The translations under genes were made by a program, and so were the position numbers. A DNA stretch of 64,000 nt from Sistotremastrum niveocremeum HHB9708 (taxonomy: Eukaryota; Basidiomycota; Agaricomycetes; Sistotremastrales; Sistotremastraceae), in NCBI GenBank assembly GCA_001630475.1, contig KV419409.1, positions 616,360-680,359 of the forward strand, given 5' to 3'. Of this stretch, positions 1-11,250 are shown piece after piece; position 1 is the stretch's first letter; each line of letters begins with the position of its first letter. Below the pieces are notes generated by a model. The model was not told the origin of the DNA. It saw nothing but the letters and a program-made list of their open reading frames with translations, and ran no database searches.

Positions 1-657
1 TTAGCGCCGCTTCCTTTTCTATTGTTACGAGGAGCATCTTGTTGTACCATCGGGACTGTTGTTTGAGTACCATTCAAGGACCGCGCTAAGAACACTTTGA
101 CATCAGTCTATTGGTGGTGCGAATAGATCTGAGCAGAAAGTTACCTTGGGCATTACTATTATTTCCTCCCACTCCCGAGATGAAGATAGCCCCGCTAACA
201 TCTTGTACATGTGAATACAAATGCAATTATAATTCAATAGAGGATACACACCAGTCTCTGAATAAGTTTGTGTTTCCGCCGCACCATCTGGATCTGCCAC
301 CAGCTCAGAATTATCATTGAGAGGAGATGCTCCAATATCGGTGGGAGATTCAGGGAAATCCGCATCTGGAGAAGCACAATCCGATGCGTCGGAATCATCA
401 TCAGAGTTTCCGAATATATCTTCAACAACTGCGCCAAGAACAACACCAGTTCCAACAGCCGGCGCTGACCTTCCCACGGAACCTAGTTTAGGTGGATACT
501 TCTTCCGCCCCTTATTTGATCCCGGCGAATCGGGAACAAGCACTGGAACTGAATGATGCTTTTCTGGAGAGCTAGAATAATCGTAATAACCCGAATCTGC
601 GGGAGAGAGCGGGACCGAGCCTGAATAGGCAAAATATGAATGTGTGTCTGTATGCAA
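1..657 (-). CDS. Partial gene, Ser/Pro/acidic low-complexity protein, runs off left edge
   Basis: I do not recognise this protein. Read on the minus strand, an open frame from about 650 down to 252 is rich in Ser, Pro, Asp and Gly, with a basic patch (GRKKYPP), a Gly/Val/Ala stretch (APAVGTGVVLGAVV) and an acidic run (GNSDDDSDASD). Frame continuity suggests introns at 202-251 and 95-144, each 50 nt, joining a Gly/Asn-rich piece (ISGVGGNNSNAQ, exon 145-201) to a last visible exon at 1-94 that is still open at the window edge. The true 5' end is unresolved: no in-frame ATG opens the frame, and a CAG acceptor near 648 suggests further upstream exons. Nothing catalytic is visible. The splice model is inferred and the reading frame is moderately convincing. 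Confidence 0.45.
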
Positions 658-2728
658 CGGTCAGTCCGCATGATTATGAATTCAGAATAAGGTACAACCG
701 TCGAAATTCGTGTATGTGGAGCTTGCGTAGGCCGTGTTTTGGGGCTCACTCCAGCGATGAGGTTGAGGTGATGGCATGCTGGCCGAACGACGATTACCGA
801 TTGGTCGGAAGTCTTGAGGAGGAACGGCCTCCTCCGCTACGTCCGCTGGATGGTACCAAGTGGAGACTCCATTGTGTCGATAATACCTTATATTTGATCC
901 AAAATATCAGGTTTATCAACGAGCACTCAAATTTTCAGAAGTACCAATATTTTGATCTGGATTTTCGATGTCAGTTCTCTTGACTTGTTGACTCGCCGGT
1001 TGTAGTACTCACTTCGGGTCCCAATGAGTGTCCCAACCGACAGGAAGAGGTCTTGGGTCCATTCTCTGCGCCATGATGGGGGTGACGATAAGACAGGGAT
1101 TGTCTAGTACGCTCACCGTCCTCGTCTCCTTGAATTGCTAGTAAGATCGGCAAGCGCCGACATCGGTCCAGACAAAGGCACAAGTAGCCACCAGGTCAGC
1201 TCTCAGACCCCAGTCTCGAACATGTCTCAGAGCATCCAGAAGCTAGTGCTATGGGCTACACCAAGGGCGAAGAATGCGGGGGAGGCTTGTCCAGATGCTG
1301 GCGATTACTAAGCCAGTTCGGGGAGCGACGAAGGAATAAACGCGAGAGATTCGAGGATACCGTGGGTCGCATTACCTGCGCTCGGTACTCTGGCGCTCGG
1401 AGATTGCCAGTTTCTAAATCTTGAAGCGGTGTGCCAATTGGCTTGCGCAATTGAGGTTCTTGGCCGCTCCACCTGTCAATTCTTCAGAGTCTTCACACTC
1501 CACCAAGCAGGAAGACAAGCCTAAGGAACAATAAATCTAGAGATAAGCTGGAGTGGTGAGTGACTCGCGGCAGTTGCCAAAAATGATGTTAGAAGAAGAC
1601 CAAACGGTAGGCTCACTATAGCTAGGATGGATCTGCAGCTGAACCAGGAAAGGAGACTAGTATAACATTGACGATCACTAGCACGTTTCAATAGTTCTTC
1701 CACTGAGTTAAGTCTTGCGTCATTCATAGCTGGTTTTGTGCGGCGACACGAGTTCAGCTCATTTCAGTCGGCAGAAGGAAGTAATAGCCGTCTGTGTTGG
1801 ATGCTGTCCCCTCAACCTGCGCCGAAGGTCCCTAAACATCCTGGAGCGTTCTCATGATGCATTCAGAGCGTACCATGTTAGCCTGTTCAACAGGGTGATT
1901 TTCCTGTGATGTAGGAATACCCGTCGAGAAGCCGCCTGGCAGTGTCGTGAGATCGCTCGAAGTGATCACATTCTTGGTTGAGTTGTATCGGAATTTATCG
2001 GCCGAATATGTTCAAACTCCGCACAACCTCTTGACGCATGCATTGATGCAACATTGACGACTTGACGGCCTCTAACGATCTTCCACTTCGATTTCAATAC
2101 AGGACTGGCAATCCTTTTTTCGGATGGATTCTGGTCTCTCAATCTGTTTTCACGGAATTCATATCACTAAATGTGGTTACGCGAAAATAAAGCGGAAATA
2201 CCTGAACTGTGACGGACGGAATGCCTTGTCCGCTAACCTTGCGGACAAGAATCATCTCGATCATGCTGCTTGTCTCCGAAATTCCCAAGGAAACTCAATC
2301 TGAACCATCGTTGTTTCTCCCCATGACGCCACGAGAAGGGTTGCTGGAGGCTTTTCGCTAGATGAATGCCATCTTATGGCCGTCACTCCACAACCAACAC
2401 ACGACTTGATGTGAATTCAAAGGGTGTCGTGTAAATCATCAGCAAGGATCAACGGGGCTTCTTTCCTGGAAAGCCAATGAGATCTTCACAACATTCTATT
2501 CCTTGTTCTATTCTGAAACGTTGTTGCAACATTGTGCTCGCCTGGAGTCATTTTTAGCACTTCTACGTCTCCTGACCGCTGAGGTGCAGTTCTCATCGCC
2601 AGTGATGCTCCACAAATGTTCACGAAGAAGATGCTGAACCCGTTCGACAATTGAATCCGACGTCGCAATCGTGACTGTACTCTTTCCATTCGACGACTTT
2701 CAATCTGATTTTGCAGCTCGTCGAAGGG
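658..2728. other. Intergenic stretch, no supported gene
   Basis: Only short open frames without family resemblance or good splice context occur here. The last ~100 bases form the promoter of the secreted-protein gene that follows. Confidence 0.5.
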
Positions 2729-2735
2729 TATAAAG
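2729..2735 (+). promoter_or_regulatory. TATA box of the small secreted protein gene
   Basis: TATAAAG lies about 100 bp before the ATG at 2830, with a CT-rich stretch between them (2755-2825) that suits the transcription start region and 5' UTR of a highly expressed basidiomycete gene. Confidence 0.55.
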
Positions 2736-2829
2736 GATCGACTGGTTTCGCTTTCACTTCTCCAGCAGCTTCAGCTCTCTCATCTTCAGCTCTTCCATCA
2801 AATCCTCTTCTCTCAGCCAGCCTTCTACA

Positions 2830-3558
2830 ATGTTCAAATTCACCGCTAGCTTCTTCCTCGCTATCTTCGCCCTCCTCGCGGTCGCCACGTCCTTTGTCAG
2901 TGCTTCGGCATTGCCAGTCAACAGCCTCGAGAAGAAGAACCAGCAGCACATCTGTGAGCTCGTCAATGTCAAAGACGTCGACGTCGCTCTTGCTGCTATC
3001 GGTGACTATTCAATTTGGCTGAGAATATTCAACATTCACTTACTAGAGCAACAGTCGCCGCCAAGGGCGTCATCACTGCCGACCTCCTCGTTCAATTGGA
3101 TGCGGCTGTAGAAGTCTGCGCTGACGCCATTGTCGCTGCTAAGGCTGTCATCGATGCCGATGTCGTTGTTGACGCTACTGCCGCCCTCTTCGTCGTACGT
3201 ACCATCGCACTGAACACTAGGCAAAACTTTTGAAACTGTCATAACAGGCTATTGAAGCTGTTCTCGTCGACCTGGACCTCGCCGTCGTTGCCAAGCTCCT
3301 TGTCAACATCGACCTTGACGTTAAGCTCAAGGCCATCCTCGACGCCATTGTTTTGATCAAGGTCGATGCGAACGTTGACGTCGGTCTCGCGTATGTTTGG
3401 TCCCTTCTAAATAAATTCTCGACGCTCATTATTTCATTTATAGCCTGGCCATCGCCGTCCTCCAGGTCTTCGCCGACATCAAGGTCTTCGTGTTCTTGAA
3501 GGACCTCGATCTGACCGCCATCGTCATCGCTGCTCTCGGTCTCGTCGGAATCTTGTAA
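2830..3558 (+). CDS. Small secreted protein, Ala/Val/Asp-rich
   Basis: Four exons: 2830-3001, 3049-3194, 3248-3390 and 3444-3558, giving 191 aa. Introns are 47-53 nt with GTGACT, GTACGT and GTATGT donors, and the phases close exactly. The N-terminus (MFKFTASFFLAIFALLAVAT, then SFVSASA) is a clear signal peptide with likely cleavage near residue 27. The mature part is a monotonous alternation of Ala, Val, Ile, Leu and Asp (for example DADVVVDATAALFV), with almost no aromatic residues before the C-terminus, suggesting amphipathic helices or a small self-associating surface protein. The C-terminal stretch (IVIAALGLVGIL) is hydrophobic enough for a membrane or interface helix. Codon use is strongly biased to C-ending codons (GTC, GCC, CTC), unlike neighbouring F-box genes, which points to high expression. 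No family is recognised; small secreted proteins of this look are common in Agaricomycetes. Confidence 0.85.
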
Positions 3559-3750
3559 AGACTGACTGACAAAGGAACTCTATACGATGTAGTTGTAGCT
3601 TGCGCTTCTTGTCTTGTGTCTTGCTAGCTATTCTCCAATATGTCTCATGTCTGTGTCTCGCTAACTAGTGTTTGAAAGGAAATCGTGTTTAGTATTGTAG
3701 CTTCTATCAGAGTGTGACTTCGAAGTGAGACAGCCGTCGAAGCTATTAAC

Positions 3751-5267
3751 TCAGTACTGAAGAATATGAACCGTATCAATATCACTGTGGTGCACAATCA
3801 GTCTTCCCCTCGCCGCATCGAAATTGTACACCAAAGAATCATCACCAAGCACACCCTCGGGACAGGAAAGCCCAATCCAGCGAGCAGCACCACCTTCCTC
3901 GTCGGGTAACTGCAACAATTTTACGTCGATGAGTCGAGGCCCTTCGTCGTGTCGTTCACATAATAGACTTGAATTGAACTGGGCAACGCCCTCGATGTTG
4001 TAAGCCATATCCCTCGTATGAGGCACTTGGTTCACTGCTGAGATCGGCCGCCAATCCCTGAGAGAAAGAGATAAAATCTCAGAGGTTGAGGCCCTTTCCG
4101 ACTGGCAGAAATCAAATTCAGACATTGCGTCGTCGAGGGGATCTGGTTGACAGAAGAAATCGAGGACCCATGGTGATGGACCAGCGTACAGCCGTCGTAG
4201 ACCGAGGGCTCTCCAAGATCTCGGGCTTTGATACACTATATGAGGTTGGATGAGGATTTCGGCATACGTCGATGATATAGCAGGCATTAGTGTCGGAATA
4301 TCACAGGTGAATATTCTGAGAAAGTGGGCGTCTTGGGGAGCTGTGGCATGTATGATGAGACGGGGCCCTTCGGGGTCAAGCCAAACGTGAACTAGGTGGA
4401 CGTGCTGGAATAGCCGGATGAGATTTCTTAGACCTCCCAGAAGCTGACACTCACTGACCAAATCGTGTGGCATTCGAAGGATTATCCCCGTCTCATCTTG
4501 CCAATTGCAGATGAAAATCGCCTCCCTCGACGACGCAGTCACCAAAGGCCCTTTGATCATTGGGTTGCAGTACCAGATCTCGGGCATCTTGATTGCGATC
4601 GATTTTTGATATTTGAGAGTGTGATTAGGTTCTCTGTCCTCCCCGTGAAACGAGAGTTCGAAGATATGCAACCGACAGATACCGCCCTCTTCGGACCATC
4701 GGCAAGCCATGACGACTTTTGAATTATCCTGCGACAATTCATAGACACTATCCAAGCACCAGTATGCTGACTGGTCTGTGTCAGATGGATTGGAGACAAG
4801 TACGACTCCTGTCACGAGATCATGGACTCGCACAGCTCCGGTTTCATCCAGGACGACGAGGTAGTCGTCGAAGAGGTGTATGCGAGACGGCGAATCAATT
4901 TCGAAGGTATACTGTTGAAGACAGGAAACAGATGGGGAAGCAGATTTGAGTCTGTTCCGCAGAGATACGCTGCGCGATGCATAACGATGAAGGGCCTGAG
5001 GGTCAATTGTTGCCAGATTCTGTCCCAAAGGAAGTGCGATCCTGGATGCATCGATGCAATTTGCAAGCATGCTGCGTTGACTAAGAACCAACGAGCGGAA
5101 ACGTGGACTGGTCTGGTGCGTTCATGTCAATAGATTAAATGAGTGCCATGATGGCATGATGGCACGATGGGGAGAAAACCGACTTGTGAGAGAGAGATCA
5201 GATCAGAGATATACATTTTCTCCGATATCTCAACGATGATCTCTGCAGGTAGATCTGCAAGATCCAT
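3751..5267 (-). CDS. G1: F-box protein with propeller-like C-terminal region
   Basis: Putative SCF ubiquitin-ligase substrate receptor of 463 aa. Exons on the minus strand: 5184-5267, 4459-5112 and 3751-4404. Exon 1 encodes the F-box (MDLADLPAEIIVEI, then YISDLISLSQ) and ends at the conserved phase-0 junction; exon 2 opens TSPRFRSLVL. The 54-nt segment 4405-4458 could be read through in frame. I take it as an intron because it has GT-AG ends (GTCAGT donor) and sits where G2, G3, G4 and G7 have their second intron. Family landmarks: LFDDYLVVLDETGAV, GPLVTASSREAIFICNW just before intron 2, and the terminal ARGRLIV...VHILQY. F-box proteins bind Skp1 and recruit substrates; the substrate here is unknown. 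No WD40 signature repeats are evident, so the propeller fold is an inference. Intron 1 starts GTCGGT, a weak donor. Confidence 0.85.
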
Positions 5268-5634
5268 GCTTCGACACTGAGAATCTCGGTGGATGGTGGT
5301 TGCGGCGGTGGACAAGAATGCTCTGATCATGATAGACGCCCGTAGCCAAGGGATAAAAATCAGGAACAAACAACATAATGTGAGTAAACGGTTGTATTAG
5401 CACATTCTGCACGGTACAAGGTAACGAACGAGAACAACAAATGGGTGATCCTACGATAGTCAAAAGCAGCCAGCGCGTGAATGAAATAGGTGGAGATCGT
5501 AACTAGCGATCTTCGTCGAAATGATATCGATCTCGTAAGGAGAACTAATGTAGAGGAACAAGATACTAACGGTAAATCAAATAACGAAAGCGAGAGATGA
5601 GGAGGTATGTAAAGAGGCTCCAAAGCAACCTGGC
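5268..5634. other. Spacer between G1 start and the SH3-like membrane protein gene
   Basis: About 370 bp, serving as promoter region for G1 and 3' flank of the next minus-strand gene. No gene or clear motif seen. Confidence 0.5.
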
Positions 5635-7308
5635 TTAAGAGAAGTTTGACCAACTGATGACTTCACCACGTCCCCATGTCGGGCCATTCGACGAAGGAAC
5701 AGGGACTTCGACGACAATGCCGAGACTACTGCTTCGCATGGGTCTTTCCATAGCGATAGCTAATCCAGACGGAGAAGGTGAGAGACACCAAGTAGGAACC
5801 GCGCCAAGCTCAATATTCAACTGAATATCTGCGTGCGCGTCTCCTCGCTCGTGATCAGGTTCGGCGACGGAGTCGAAAGAGAATTTCGACTTTAGGGGAG
5901 AGGGAGAAGGGAAGGGAGAAAGAGAGTCGGACTCGGAACGGAAATGACCCTGTGCAGCGGTGGTGACTTTCGGCGAACCGTTGGAGGAGAATACAGAGGG
6001 TCGTGATACGATACTCCAACCATCATCGTACGACGTGATAAGCGTCATCTTCTGTCCAGGAGAGACGAGGAGCTCGTCCGGTAGCAATGGGGAGAAAGAT
6101 TGATACACCGTGACTTGCTTCTGGCTTTGACTCAATCTATGGCTCGGAGATGTCGGTCGAGAAAGCGAAAATAGTTTGGAGGAAATATAGGGCAACTTCG
6201 GCGTCTTTGGGAAGGAGAACGCCTGTGATGCAGGAGAGGGAGGGTGCGGGAAATATGAAGGTGTGGGAGGCACTAGACCTGCCGATGTTGCCATGGTCGA
6301 CGCTGAGGCTGGGGTTTTGGCCGTCGGGGAATAGAACGAAAATAGGGAAGAAAATGAATGTTGTTTCTTCAACTGCGAGCGTGAAGTATGGGAATGGTCG
6401 TCTGAAGAAGATCCAGACTCAAACGAAAGGAAGGAGGCACGACCTGCTGAGAACGTGGATCCGGCTTTAGGAGAATGAGGTGTTGGAGGCACGGATAGGC
6501 CAAATCCGTCAGCACTCAGAGGGCTGCTCGGTGATGGAGCATGGGCTCGGAAAATTGAGCTGAGTATGGAGCCTCTGGAAGGTGAACGGCTGTGGATAGG
6601 CGACTGTGAGGAGCGTTGTTGATGATGAAGAGCGAAAGCGAAGGGTGCGAAAGGACGGGGAACAGTGCCATTCGCCTCATGATGCGATATGATCTGGGCC
6701 GGTGTCGGTGATCTTGGAAGAGGAGAGTCAGGCGCGTTCTCTGCTCTCAGCGAGCGAGAGTTGCCGGAGGGTGGCACAATGATGGGTGGAGGGGCTCGGG
6801 GATTGGATGGAAGACCATATCGAGTAGGTTTCGGGGTGACGGGAGGAGATGTTTGAGGAGCATGCATAGCAATGATTGCTCTCGCAGGCAGAATGATAGA
6901 CGACGTTATCCTATTTCGAGAGAACGCGTTGGCCCGTGCATCGGGGGTGAAACCCATGAGATCACTGGCCACAAAGAAAATATGTTAGCATCTGAAGACC
7001 TCTAAGACGAACCAACCACATTACCTCTCAAAGAGCTCCTGCTTGGTCTTTATGCCAGCCCTGGTATCATCAGAACCCTCCACACGTATCTCAACCATCT
7101 CATTCCTGCTTGCTCTTCGCCTGCTGGCCCGTCTGATGAACACATACGCCAACCATACAGCCAGGACGATGGCAATGACGCCGACGATAATAAAACCTAT
7201 GTACTCCGTCTTGAATCCAGCATCGAGCGATACTGATGGCACTGAATCGAGGCCACCTAGCACGCCACCTCGAACGACGAGGTTGTTCGATTGAGAACCT
7301 GGAGCCAT
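5635..7308 (-). CDS. Single-pass membrane protein with Ser/Pro-rich tail and SH3-like domain
   Basis: Two exons, 7025-7308 and 5635-6964, with a 60-nt intron (6965-7024), give 537 aa. The first ~35 residues are short and probably extracytoplasmic. One strong transmembrane helix (about residues 36-58, GFIIVGVIAIVLAVWLAYVF) is followed by a stop-transfer cluster (IRRASRRRASR). Residues ~100-370 are disordered and rich in Ser, Pro and Thr (many SP/TP sites, PPTP, RSPSR), as expected of a phosphorylated cytoplasmic tail. Near residues 378-425 comes an SH3-like segment: VYQSFSPLLPDELL, then SYDDGWSIV, which matches the ALYDY...DDGW pattern. Fungal proteins of this layout act as membrane scaffolds in polarity or cell-wall signalling; that role is inferred. 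No signal peptide is visible, so it is probably a type III membrane protein. Confidence 0.8.
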
Positions 7309-7711
7309 CTCAGACCTGCTTCGACTGACGGTCGAAAAAAGGAGGGACGAATAAAGGAAAGGAACGGCCTGCGAGAGTCCCAGGACTCAAAAACGAGACA
7401 GAAAGGTGAAGAGGAAGAGGATAAGGATAAGTTGAGTTCAATGTCGGAGATAGGAAGGGACCTCCCTAGCGTAATTCGGTGCATGACAACGAGATGACAG
7501 GCTTCTGCTTCCGTCGGCAAAATTTTCATCGGCCCCTTTGGAAGAACTTGAGCTAACGGCGCGGTCACGGTGATCTACGTCCAACGGCCTTCGATTGTAG
7601 TGAAGTGGAAGACGCTCAATTCGTGCCTGTCAGTTTGGAAAAAAATTCGATGGCAGCAGGACTTGAAACCTGATCGAGACTGGTATCTCGGATTCTCAGG
7701 CTATTCTTACA
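7309..7711. other. Promoter-side spacer plus target-site duplication copy
   Basis: Upstream region of the SH3-like membrane protein gene. The left 9-bp target duplication of the MITE (ATTCTTACA) lies at 7703-7711. Otherwise nothing seen. Confidence 0.5.
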
Positions 7712-8448
7712 GGATGTAAGGTCCGTACAAAGTATGACATCATAATAATCAGCGTCTATATGGATATAAACATGCTATGTCCGAGATTCCCTGATCTCGG
7801 TGAGTTTGGCGTTACGTCCGGGATCACTCCCTCAAGCGCAAGCCAAATTTTGACCAAGTCTTGATTGGCGATTTCTCTCTATTTTAACTTTGGTTTTGGT
7901 CGATTAATTCGTTGATTTTGTACATATACATTCAATATGATAAGGTACATGTTGCGCTCTATGGGAGGTCCCTCACGGGAGGGGAGAAAAGGAAAGAAAA
8001 GAGGGGGGAGGGACTCCGAGGGAGAGAAAAAGAGAGAAAAAAAAGATAAAGGTTGGAGAGGATAGGTGGGCGCGGGGAAGGCGGGAGTGAACAGATTGGT
8101 GTGTTGCACTTACCGTCGCGCATGAAACCCCGTCTGAAACACCCTGTGTCGCTCCTCGACGATGCGGCGGGCGCGTTTGGTTGTGGCGGCTTTTTCTTGG
8201 TCTTGAGAGGGATCTTGTGATTTTTCTGGCGGTTTTCAGGAGCTGCTGGCGCAGGACGCGAGCCCGAAGTCAATCAGGGGTGGCGAAGATGCAGAAGAGT
8301 AGCAATAGGGACGGGTAGGCGGCGGCGGCGAGCAGAGAAAGGATGAGCGGGGTTTGAAAATCATTAGAGTCGGAAGCACGGAAATGGACAATCCCGAGCG
8401 GGATTATGTTCGGATCATGATGTCATACTTTGTACGGACCTAGCTTCC
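7712..8448 (-). mobile_element. MULE-type MITE, copy 1 (737 bp)
   Basis: Non-autonomous DNA transposon. The ends are inverted repeats: the left starts GGATGTAAGGTCCGTACAAA and the right, read inward, starts GGAAGCTAGGTCCGTACAAA; both continue into AGTATGACATCAT. It is flanked by a perfect 9-bp direct duplication, ATTCTTACA, at 7703-7711 and 8449-8457. Target duplications of 9-11 bp with long inverted repeats are the hallmark of Mutator-like elements. No transposase is encoded. The interior carries a long pyrimidine tract (on the minus strand) and a ~100-codon open frame (7959-8273) that is also found in copy 2 at 44.4 kb. Orientation is given by that frame. Copy 2 is inserted in the opposite orientation with a different duplication, so the two are independent insertions. 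Confidence 0.92.
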
Positions 8449-9863
8449 ATTCTTACATGTACTTGCCGAGACTGCCGATGCCGGCGGTCCCATACGGCAT
8501 AATAATATGCGGGGAAATTGGAGCTCATTAATTCCTCTGTTGCCATCGACTTATAGCTGACAGGTCATAGCAAACTTTCTGTAAAGAAACTCGCGAACAT
8601 GGCGCAACGAGACGATATATGAACTGAGGCCACTGTGAGATGAATATTATCGCCCTGATCCAAGCCGTTGCGGCTAAAGAGAGTGCATATGAACTGAGAT
8701 CATAGCACACACATTTTGACTTTGGGGAAAGGTGTCGCTAAAGGGGCTGTTTGACAGATTTGTCGTGACTGTTCCGACTTGAGAAGGGAGGTCAAGGTTT
8801 TCCGATCGAGGCTCCACCGACGAACTGGTGACAGTATCCAACTTTTCCGTGGCGCTCGAGATTCCAGAGGTTGACAGCTGGGATATGAGCGTCGTGGGAT
8901 CAATTATAATCTTACCAGCTGATTCCAGACTGCCCGAAAACTCGTCTTGACTTGTCCTTTGCATCACGGACGGATGCCGGTCTGGACCCAACATTTTCGT
9001 CCGGATAAGCCAGAGGAAGCTTCACCAAGGTCGAGGTATCGATGCAGCATCTATCTCTCAAGAGGCGTCGTCGTAGATCCACCGCAGACAGAGATCAGAT
9101 CAACGGTGATCAATTGCTGATCATCACGGCCGATGATGTTGATCAGATGTTCAGCAGCCTAGGTGCGCGCGCCATGTCATGAATAAGCCAGAAGAATATC
9201 ATCGAGCCCCTCGCATCACAAGAGCAGTGGAATCAAGAGAGACATCCGAGGGACCAAAGGAAAGCAAAGCATGAATAAATATTACGATATCCTTCCACGC
9301 GGAGTTTAGAACGCAGGGGTAACCTTGCCCAAGAGAATCGAAGCATGAGTATGAGTTCTGGAGATAGACATATTTCAGAATGCGCCGAGAATTTTTACCA
9401 GTCGAGATACGATTGAAAATAGATGGGACGACAAGTGGCATGCATTATGAAGGGTTCAGGCGCGGTTACTTGATATGAATGGGAGGATTTCAAAACAGAA
9501 GGCACTACTGTTCATCCGAATAAGTGAAGAGTAGTGAGACTGCAGCTGAGCTGGTGAGATTCCAATCTGTAGCAGCGCGCATCCAGGCCGGGAGTCTTGC
9601 CGGGAGTTCTCCCAAAAAAATAGATGAGCGAATCGCCGATCAAGATCAGTTCTAACGCACGGTCTTGTTCTACAGAGTTATCAGTAAGCACATAGACATT
9701 TTAAACAGATGGTAATACGATTCCATCACTTTCTCTCGAGTGTTGATGATGAACGTTCGAATCCAGAGCCAGACCAAACAAGGCCAAACACTGACGTGCG
9801 TTGGTAAACCAAGCCTCGAGCTCCAGATATGGCAACTCTCAATATTCTCTCGACCAAGCCATC
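8449..9863. other. Intergenic stretch, no supported gene
   Basis: Begins with the right-hand 9-bp target duplication of the MITE (8449-8457). Short open frames on both strands show no family resemblance. The right end is the promoter of the C2-domain gene. Confidence 0.5.
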
Positions 9864-11114
9864 ATGGCATCTCGTAAATCACTAGGAACTCTAGTTGTCG
9901 TAGTTCTCAAAGCGGTACGTTCTCGTTATACCGCAGTTTCTCCGTCCTGACGAGTCTGGCAGCGAAACTTGATCGATAACCACAGCTTGTATAAGCAGGA
10001 TCCTTATACTGTCGTCAGATTCCAAGGAGCAGGAAAACATGTAAGTCTTTGATACCATCTTCTACTCTGAGAATGACTTGAACGGAAGTAGACCGATGTT
10101 GATGTAAAAGGAGGCCAACATCCGGTATGGGACGAAGAGCTGCACTTCGATGTGCGGCCGCCCACCTCTGACGGCGAACGGCTGTTGAAGGTTTCCTGCT
10201 TCTCAAAAGAGAGCAAGGTCGATCAGCCGTTGGGAGAGGGACAGGTAGACGTCGCGGAAACCTTGAAGACTGGCGAATTCGACGGTGAGCCGAACCGTGT
10301 CTGTCTATCCGAAAGCATATCTCACGCATCCTGTAGATTGGATTCCACTTTCGATAGACGGAAATCAGAGAGGCGAAGTCTACATAGAGATGACCTTCTT
10401 CCCTACTGTAAGTAACACCAAAATCGACCATAGCAGTCATGACTGACGATGATCCGCTCTCAGGCCACAACCATCCAACGCAGACCTACGAAGATGCCAC
10501 AGCATAATAGGATCTCCAGACCTCCTCCGACTCCTCCCAAAGATAAGACTTCACCTGCGTCCTCGGCTTCAAATTCGCCGAGACCAACACCTCACCTCAA
10601 CCCTTCTCCCCTACCCCAACCGAACTCTCGATACAATCAACAGCCGTTCCTCTCCGTCCCAGGAACGGCGCCTCAAATGCCAGAACCCACGCATCATGCA
10701 CCATCGGTACAGCCAATCCCAGCTGCTCTTCGCCCCGGACCAGCCCACCACATCCACCCCACCCAGCCAGCAGCACCAGCACCAGATCCCCCAGTCAAAC
10801 CTTTGAATGCTCCTCCCCCACGCTTACCCCCACGTCAAAAACCACCCCCTCCTTCCCACCCCTCATCATTCCTCCCGAATCCTTTCGATTATTCTCCAAC
10901 GCTACCGCCTAGAGGGCCATCTCCTTCATCATTGGATGATCGGACACGAAAGAAACAACAGGAAGAAGCTGACGCTCGTTATGCTGCTAGTCTTGCAGAA
11001 GCTGAAGGGATTGATCTTGAGAGATTGCGAGCTGAGGAAGCGGATGCGGAGCTTGCGCGTCGGGTCGCACAGGATGAGGGACCTGGGCAGGTTCCAGGTG
11101 GGTGGGTTCCTTAG
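9864..11114 (+). CDS. C2-domain protein, Fic1/Inn1 ingression-protein-like
   Basis: Five exons: 9864-9914, 9963-10040, 10092-10284, 10337-10407 and 10464-11114, giving 347 aa with consistent phases. Residues ~8-112 form a C2 domain: LGTLVVVVLKA, RNLIDNHSLYKQDPYTVVRF, then HPVWDEELHFDV and DDWIPLS...GEVYIEMTFFP. This matches the single N-terminal C2 of fungal Fic1/Inn1-type proteins, which work at the division site in septum ingression. The next ~170 residues are Pro-rich with many PxxP stretches (PPPTPP, PPPRLPPRQKPPPP), suited to binding SH3 domains as Inn1 and Fic1 do with Cyk3 and Hof1/Cdc15. The last ~55 residues are charged and helical (RKKQQEEADARYAASLAEAE, then AELARRVAQDE), resembling ubiquitin-interacting or short coiled-coil helices. 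Role in cytokinesis is inferred from architecture. Confidence 0.85.
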
Positions 11115-11250
11115 CTGCGTAGGAACTTGAGATGCCTTGTCCATTGGTGACCGTATCATTGCAGAGCACTCCAATTACAGCGCCCTGGGGGCCTGGATAG
11201 TGACGGTGTCTGACATGGACTTGCATATTAACCTGAACAATACCCTATTA

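Noticed and set aside
7879-8273. Gene within MITE copy 1
   Set aside because: The frame lies inside a transposon present twice, has no transposase or known domain, and is better treated as element interior, possibly a captured exon.
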